From contig RDXN01000099.1 in assembly GCA_004292855.1 (NCBI GenBank), positions 1-38,132 on the forward strand: 38,132 nt of DNA, written 5' to 3'. Position numbers and translations under genes: made by a program. The notes below the pieces were generated by a model, which was not told where the DNA came from, did no database searches, and saw only the letters and a program-made list of their open reading frames with translations. This stretch comes from Cytophagales bacterium. GTDB lineage: Bacteria; Bacteroidota; Bacteroidia; Cytophagales; Spirosomataceae. Shown piece by piece: positions 33,436 to 38,132 of the stretch (position 1 is its first letter; each line of letters begins with the position of its first letter).

Positions 33436-33990
33436 ATGCCCCACATACCCCTTCCCGACCATTTGCCGGGCATTACCGGCCTGCTCGAATACCGGCTCGA
33501 CACGGCGCAGCCGATCCGCGAACTCACCCAGATACTGCTCCGGGGGGAGTCGACCCTAAGCGAGGGCGAACGCGAGTTGATTGCCGCGCTGGTGTCGTCG
33601 CGCAATTGTACGAACTTCTGCAACGCGGCTCACACGAAAGCCGCTGACCTGCTGCTGGATAACGACGAGATGGCCCGTGCGGTGAAAAACGACGTTGAAA
33701 CGGCTCCGGTGAGCGAAAAAATGAAGGCTCTGCTCCAGATTGCGGCTCTCACGCAGCAATCGGGGCGGGCCGTTTCGCCCGATGCCGTCGACCGCGCCCG
33801 CATCGCCGGGGCTACCGACCGCGAGATTCACGATACGGTGCTCATTGCCGCCCTGTTCTGCCTCTACAACAAGTATGTAGACGGGCTGGCAACCGTGGCC
33901 CCAACCGACCCGGCTTATTACCAAATGCTGGGCGAACGCATCACAGGCCGGGGGTACGTGCGACCACCCGGCGGATATTCGAAATCGTAA
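33436..33990 (+). CDS. Carboxymuconolactone decarboxylase / AhpD-like protein
   Basis: A 184-residue helical protein of the AhpD-like superfamily, of the peroxidase-related type. The signature is in EGERELIAALVSSRNCTNFCNAAHTKAA (about 43-70): C58, C62 and H66. The usual spacing is CxxC-xxxH; here it is CxxxC, so the first Cys seems displaced by one residue. AhpD-like proteins act as thiol peroxidases or decarboxylases depending on subfamily. It lacks a signal peptide, so it is cytosolic, unlike its upstream neighbour. It starts 11 nt after the SnoaL-like stop and lies 22 nt before the TonB receptor gene, so the three are likely one transcript. Confidence 0.82.
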   Translation: MPHIPLPDHLPGITGLLEYRLDTAQPIRELTQILLRGESTLSEGERELIAALVSSRNCTNFCNAAHTKAADLLLDNDEMARAVKNDVETAPVSEKMKALLQIAALTQQSGRAVSPDAVDRARIAGATDREIHDTVLIAALFCLYNKYVDGLATVAPTDPAYYQMLGERITGRGYVRPPGGYSKS

Positions 33991-34012
33991 AACCACAACA
34001 CATCCAATCTTT

Positions 34013-36805
34013 ATGAAAATCATCTATTTTCTCATCGCTCTGGCGGTGAGCCTTACCCTTTCTTTGCCCATACTCGCGCAATCGCGGTCGGTGTCGGGCG
34101 TTGTTCGCGATTCGCAGACGGGTCAACCCCTGCCCGGTGCGTCGGTGAAGGTGAAGGGGCAACTCATTGGCACCGTGACCGACGCTAACGGGCGGTTTTC
34201 GCTGTCGGTCAATACGAAAAATAACCCGACGCTGACAGTCACGATGATCGGGCAGGAACGGCAGGAAGTTCTGCTTTCCGACAATAACACACCCGTTGAA
34301 ATCACCCTTAAACCTGCCACGAGCCAGTTACAGGAGGTAGTTGTTGGGGCGTCGCGCGTGGAGGAGAGTCTGTTACGTGCTCCCGTGACGGTTGAGAAAA
34401 TGGACGCCCGGCAGATTCGCGAAACACCCGCAGCTTCGTTTTACGAGGGGTTGAATTCGCTCAAAGGCGTCGACATGGTGACGAGCAGCCTGACCTACCG
34501 GCAAATCAACACACGAGGATTTGCCAGCACGGGCAACAGTCGGTTTCTGCAACTGATCGACGGGGTCGACAACCAGCCCGCTGGGTTTGGATTTTCGGTC
34601 GGTAACATGTTCGGTTTGAGCGATCTGGATGCCGAGAGTGCGGAGTTGGTGCCCGGTGCGGCTTCGGCTCTGTATGGCCCACAGGCGTTCAACGGTGCCT
34701 TGCTGATGACGAGCAAAGACCCGTTCAAGTACCAGGGGCTGAGCGCACAGGCTAAAGTGGGCGTGAATCACATCAACGATCCCGCCCGGAACGCCGGACC
34801 GTCTGGTCCGGCGATGTACAACGACCACGCCATCCGGTACGCGAAAGCATTTGGCAACACGTTTGCGTTTAAGCTCAACGCGGCCTACATGGGTGGACTG
34901 GACTGGTTCGCAACCGATTACACCGACGTAAATCAGACCACGGCACCCGAATTTCGCGGGGCTAAAAACCCGGCCTGCAACGCGTTGCATATCTATGGCG
35001 ACGAGGTGGTACGCACCCTCCCCGGAGCCGGGCAGGTGTCCAGAACGGGCTACAAAGAGGTGGACCTGACGGATTACAGCGTGTATAGCCTGAAATTGAA
35101 CGGGGCGGCTCACTACCGCATCACGCCCAAACTAGAGGCCATTTACGCGTTTAACTTCGCCAAAGGAACGGCCAATTACACGGGTTCGAACCGCTTTTCG
35201 GTCAACGGGTTTTCGCTGACCCAACACCGCGTGGAGCTTCGGGGGAGCCACTTCTTTGTTCGGTGGTACAGCAATGCCGAAGATTCGCACGATTCGTTTA
35301 ACACCCGCTCGCTCGGTCAGCACATCAACCGGACGTGGGTGCGCGACCTCAACGGCAACGTGGTGGCCCCAAACCTGGCCGATCAAACCTGGTTCGAGCG
35401 GTACGCGGCTGCTTACGGTGGCAAGGTGACCAACGTGACCAGCAGCGACCACACCCAAGCCCGCTCTTTTGCCGATCAGGGCCGTTTTTTACCCGGCTCG
35501 CCGGCCTTTGAGCGCGAGAGACAACGGCTCATCGACGTGCAGGGCCTGGCCGGTGCTGGTATTTTGAGCCAGACAAAGATGTGGCATGCCGATGGTCAGT
35601 ATAACCTGACCCCGGCCCTGAAATCGGCAGGATTCAAGGGCACAGAAGTGCTGATTGGCGGCAATTTCCGGCAGTTCAACCTCTTCACCAACGGCACCCT
35701 GTTCGACGATACAAAAGGCCGGATTTTGTACAACGAGTTGGGGGCGTTTGTTCAGGTAAGCCAAAACTTGCTGGGCGAACGGCTCAAACTGACTGCATCG
35801 GGCCGGTACGACAAAAACCAGAACTTTGCGGGTTATTTTACGCCCCGTGGGTCGGTGGTGTTTTCGGCAACGGATCGGCATCATTTCCGGGCGAGCTACC
35901 AAACGGGTTTTCGGAATCCAACGCCGAGCGATCAGTTTATCAAGCTCAACGTGGGGCCAATCACGATTCTGGGCGGGGCACCGAGCAACAGCGCGGGCAT
36001 GAACGTCTACGAGAACTCCTACACCGCTGCCAGCGTGAACCGCTTTGGGGCGGGTTTCGGGGCCGAAGTTGGCAAAGTTGGCCCGCAGCAAGCCGTGCTG
36101 AACAACAAAGACAAGCTGCAACAATCGGCCGTGCCCTACATTGCCCCGGAGCGGGTGAACAGTTTCGAAGTGGGGTATCGGGGCATTCTGACAAGCAACC
36201 TGTCGGTCGACGCCAATTACTACTACGGCGTTTATAACAACTTCATTCTCAACACCGTCGTGTTGCGCCCCAACAGCCCCGTTTTGGGCAGCGATGGCAA
36301 ACCCAACCCGGCAGCAGCCCAGGACATTCTGAGCGGACGCGTGCAGGCGTTTCAGTTGTACACCAACGCGCCCGACAAGGTGTCGGCGCAGGGGGCCACC
36401 CTCGGCCTGACCTACCGCACACCCGGCGGGTATCAGGTGGGGGCCAACGGCACGTGGTCGGCGTTCGACATCCGCAACGCCGACCCCAACAACGTGGCCG
36501 CGTTCAACACGCCCCGGCTCAAAACTAATGTTACGCTGGGCCACCGACACGTGGCCCCGAACCTCGGCTTTAACGTAAGCTGGCACTGGCAGGAAGCCTT
36601 CGATTGGGTGGGGTCGTTCAACGCGCTCATTCCGGGCCGGGTGCCTGCGTATCACCTGCTCGACGCGCAAGTTTCGTACCGCATCCCAACGTACAAAACA
36701 ACCTTGAAGCTGGGAGCCTCGAACCTGACCAACCGATACGTTGTGCAGGCATTTGGGTCGCCCGCCGTGGGTGGTTTGTACTACCTCTCCTTAACGTTTA
36801 ACTAA
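34013..36805 (+). CDS. TonB-dependent outer-membrane receptor
   Basis: A 930-residue receptor with signal peptide MKIIYFLIALAVSLTLSLPI (cut after LAQ). A carboxypeptidase-regulatory-like N-terminal domain (VSGVVRDSQTGQPLPGASVK, about 27-105) leads to the plug domain (SLLRAPVTVEKMDARQIRE through ESAELVPGAASALYGPQAF, about 115-230). The remainder is a 22-strand barrel whose last strand GGLYYLSLTFN ends in the usual aromatic C-terminal signal. No SusD-like gene follows, so it is not a SusC/D pair; siderophore, vitamin, nucleotide or small-ligand uptake are options. It overlaps the MFS transporter by one base (TAATG), so the two are coupled. Substrate unknown. Confidence 0.93.
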   Translation: MKIIYFLIALAVSLTLSLPILAQSRSVSGVVRDSQTGQPLPGASVKVKGQLIGTVTDANGRFSLSVNTKNNPTLTVTMIGQERQEVLLSDNNTPVEITLKPATSQLQEVVVGASRVEESLLRAPVTVEKMDARQIRETPAASFYEGLNSLKGVDMVTSSLTYRQINTRGFASTGNSRFLQLIDGVDNQPAGFGFSVGNMFGLSDLDAESAELVPGAASALYGPQAFNGALLMTSKDPFKYQGLSAQAKVGVNHINDPARNAGPSGPAMYNDHAIRYAKAFGNTFAFKLNAAYMGGLDWFATDYTDVNQTTAPEFRGAKNPACNALHIYGDEVVRTLPGAGQVSRTGYKEVDLTDYSVYSLKLNGAAHYRITPKLEAIYAFNFAKGTANYTGSNRFSVNGFSLTQHRVELRGSHFFVRWYSNAEDSHDSFNTRSLGQHINRTWVRDLNGNVVAPNLADQTWFERYAAAYGGKVTNVTSSDHTQARSFADQGRFLPGSPAFERERQRLIDVQGLAGAGILSQTKMWHADGQYNLTPALKSAGFKGTEVLIGGNFRQFNLFTNGTLFDDTKGRILYNELGAFVQVSQNLLGERLKLTASGRYDKNQNFAGYFTPRGSVVFSATDRHHFRASYQTGFRNPTPSDQFIKLNVGPITILGGAPSNSAGMNVYENSYTAASVNRFGAGFGAEVGKVGPQQAVLNNKDKLQQSAVPYIAPERVNSFEVGYRGILTSNLSVDANYYYGVYNNFILNTVVLRPNSPVLGSDGKPNPAAAQDILSGRVQAFQLYTNAPDKVSAQGATLGLTYRTPGGYQVGANGTWSAFDIRNADPNNVAAFNTPRLKTNVTLGHRHVAPNLGFNVSWHWQEAFDWVGSFNALIPGRVPAYHLLDAQVSYRIPTYKTTLKLGASNLTNRYVVQAFGSPAVGGLYYLSLTFN

Positions 36806-38034
36806 TGGCAACGCTCACGGCATCACCCAAAAAGGCAGTCCAGCCCCTGCCCTGGCTGGGGTTCGGGTTGTGCGTACTGGCCTACACCTTCGGGGGTACG
36901 GCGAGTACGCTCATGGCCACGTATTTGCCCGTTGTGGTGAGCCAACTCCTGGGCAACGCGGTCCCACCCGACCAACTCGACAAGGCGGGGGCCTGGATCA
37001 ACGCCGTTTTTCTGTATGGCTGGATGGCGGGTGGACTCTTGTTCGGCCCCGTTGCCGACCGCATAGGCCGGGTTCGGGCATTGGCCATTGTAACGGCTCT
37101 GTGTGGGGTGGGTCTGTTGGCAACGGCTTCGGTGACCTCGCTCGAAACGCTTCTGCTGGTCCGTTTCGTGACGGGCGCGGGTGTGGGCGGTGTTCTGCTC
37201 GTTTCTACCGTGTATATCTCCGAAGTGTGGCCCGAAACCTCCCGGCCTATCGCGCTGGGCATACTCTCAACCACCTTTCCAGTGGGCATTGTGGCCACGG
37301 GCGGGCTGGTGAGTGGCCTGTCCGACTGGCGAGTGGCGTTCAACATTGGGCTGATTCCGGTAGTAACTGCGCTGCTGATCTGGATCTTTTTAATCGAATC
37401 AGGCGTCTGGAAATCGGGGCGAAGCCGACCGTTTGGCGAGAAAGCGAATCGTTCGGGCGAGTTATTCGAGCCGGGTAATCGGGCCAACCTGCTGAGCGGT
37501 ACGCTCATTTTTGGGGCCGTATTGATTGGCTTGTGGGGTATTTTCGGTTGGTTGCCCACGTGGGTACAGACGCTGTTGCCTGTGGGCGAATCAGGCCAAA
37601 CCGAGCGGGGCGTTACCATGATGCTGCTGGGCACGGGCGGCATTGTGGGCGGGGTGTTGTCGGGGTTTCTGGTCCGCACGCTTGGCCCCCGCCGAACGCT
37701 CATGGGCACGTTTGCGGCCTGCATCGGGGCCTGCGCCTTGTTGTTCCTGACCAACCGAACGTTCTCTCCCGTTGTCTACGCCGAACTGGCATTGCTGGCC
37801 TTATTTTTTGGGATCAGTCAGGGGTCGTTATCCAGTTATGTCCCGACCCTGTTTCCAGTATCGATTCGGGCAACAGCCACGGGATTCTGTTTCAATATTG
37901 GGCGGCTGTTCACGGCCACAGCAGTTTTGTTCACGGGCGTTCTGGTAACCGCACTGGGCGGGTTCGGCAACGCCTTGCTCTTGTTTTCAGGGGCGTTCGT
38001 TATTGCATTTATGGCTATTTGGCAACGTAAGTAA
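36805..38034 (+). CDS. MFS transporter, sugar/aromatic-acid-like type
   Basis: A 409-residue, 12-helix transporter. The motif-A loop between helices 2 and 3 is visible in LLFGPVADRIGRVRALAI (about 78-95). The second half begins about LLSGTLIFGAVLIGLWGIFG. It ends in FVIAFMAIWQRK. Motif A GxxxDRxGRR matches the DHA/AAHS/sugar-porter side of the family, used for uptake of aromatic acids, sugars or small organic anions. The ATG shares an A with the TonB stop (TAATGG), giving tight translational coupling. Together they could carry a ligand across both membranes: TonB receptor outside, MFS inside. No regulator gene is adjacent. Confidence 0.92.
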   Translation: MATLTASPKKAVQPLPWLGFGLCVLAYTFGGTASTLMATYLPVVVSQLLGNAVPPDQLDKAGAWINAVFLYGWMAGGLLFGPVADRIGRVRALAIVTALCGVGLLATASVTSLETLLLVRFVTGAGVGGVLLVSTVYISEVWPETSRPIALGILSTTFPVGIVATGGLVSGLSDWRVAFNIGLIPVVTALLIWIFLIESGVWKSGRSRPFGEKANRSGELFEPGNRANLLSGTLIFGAVLIGLWGIFGWLPTWVQTLLPVGESGQTERGVTMMLLGTGGIVGGVLSGFLVRTLGPRRTLMGTFAACIGACALLFLTNRTFSPVVYAELALLALFFGISQGSLSSYVPTLFPVSIRATATGFCFNIGRLFTATAVLFTGVLVTALGGFGNALLLFSGAFVIAFMAIWQRK

Positions 38035-38069
38035 TTACTCGACATGATGAAACTTGAAAGCAAAAAAAA

Positions 38070-38132
38070 GGCTGGAAATTTGTAGCGACCAAGCAACAAA
38101 AAACCAGCCCCAATGGTAGCCCATTTCGACTC
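38070..38132 (+). other. Window edge: short inverted repeat and a possible partial reading frame
   Basis: GGCTGG at 38070-38075 faces CCAGCC at 38104-38109, 35 nt after the MFS stop. An ATG at 38113 opens MVAHFDS to the window end. This could be the end-repeat and start of an insertion-sequence gene, or just a terminator and an ordinary gene; too little is visible to say. Confidence 0.3.

Noticed and set aside
35489-36670. 393-codon open frame on the minus strand inside the TonB receptor gene
   Set aside because: Lies wholly opposite a clear TonB barrel; His/Arg/Val-rich composition is typical of an antisense shadow.
36882-37754. 290-codon minus-strand frame in the MFS gene
   Set aside because: Pro/Ser/Thr-rich shadow of membrane-helix codons; no domain.

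Overview
The window looks like chromosomal DNA from a Bacteroidota bacterium, most likely Cytophagales of the Spirosoma type. This is an inference from gene content: a TonB receptor with a carboxypeptidase-like N-terminal domain, a TlpA/DUF4369-like thioredoxin, DUF2490, an extracytoplasmic M1 peptidase and a multi-FN3 surface protein. It is supported by Bacteroidota-type promoter boxes (TTG/TTTG, about 19 nt, TAnnTTTG), the near absence of clear Shine-Dalgarno sites, and palindromic intergenic repeats of kinds I associate with this phylum. Most genes are moderately GC-rich. Two places are visibly AT-rich and look transferred: the toxin-antitoxin pair near 4.7-5.5 kb and a lone membrane protein near 10.1-10.8 kb. 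No tRNA, rRNA, CRISPR array or complete insertion sequence was seen.

Layout. 0-2.3 kb: a decayed two-module hydrolase (alpha/beta hydrolase end plus SGNH esterase), a YdeI/OmpD-associated protein and a small Gly/Tyr-rich lipoprotein. 2.4-9.8 kb: a sulfur block (TauE/SafE exporter, metZ, cysH, cysD, cysN) interrupted by a PIN toxin-antitoxin pair and a secreted Gfo/Idh/MocA oxidoreductase. 10.1-10.8 kb: an AT-rich membrane protein with an HEXXH motif. 10.9-18.3 kb: secreted amidohydrolase, tiny membrane protein, GH18 glycosidase, low-molecular-weight tyrosine phosphatase-like protein, TlpA-like thioredoxin, M1 aminopeptidase. 18.3-22.5 kb: a 1371-residue protein with about 14 fibronectin type III modules on the minus strand. 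22.6-28.4 kb: PAS histidine kinase, broken superoxide dismutase, Lys-rich secreted peptide, recR, clpS, sodium:solute symporter, cold-shock protein. 28.5-38.0 kb: DUF2490 protein, then a co-directional run of membrane-anchored unknown protein, outer-membrane barrel, vanadium-haloperoxidase/PAP2 lipoprotein, SnoaL/NTF2-like protein, carboxymuconolactone-decarboxylase/AhpD-like protein, TonB receptor and MFS transporter.

How the genes work together. metZ and cysHDN form a path from sulfate through APS and sulfite toward homocysteine, although no sulfite reductase is in the window; the TauE/SafE protein may release excess sulfite or related anions. The 29.5-38 kb run has outer-membrane import (TonB receptor), periplasmic or surface chemistry (haloperoxidase/phosphatase, SnoaL-like, CMD-like) and inner-membrane transport (MFS). 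This is a coherent uptake-and-transform cassette of unknown substrate and the best candidate here for an undescribed system.

Between genes there is a second layer: at least ten long hairpins of several unrelated sequence families. Three of them have arms made of 7- or 8-nt tandem units, and the two arms differ by whole units. Each junction around cysH, cysD and cysN carries a different hairpin. Two genes (the first hydrolase and sodA) are disrupted in ways that could be real decay or assembly error.
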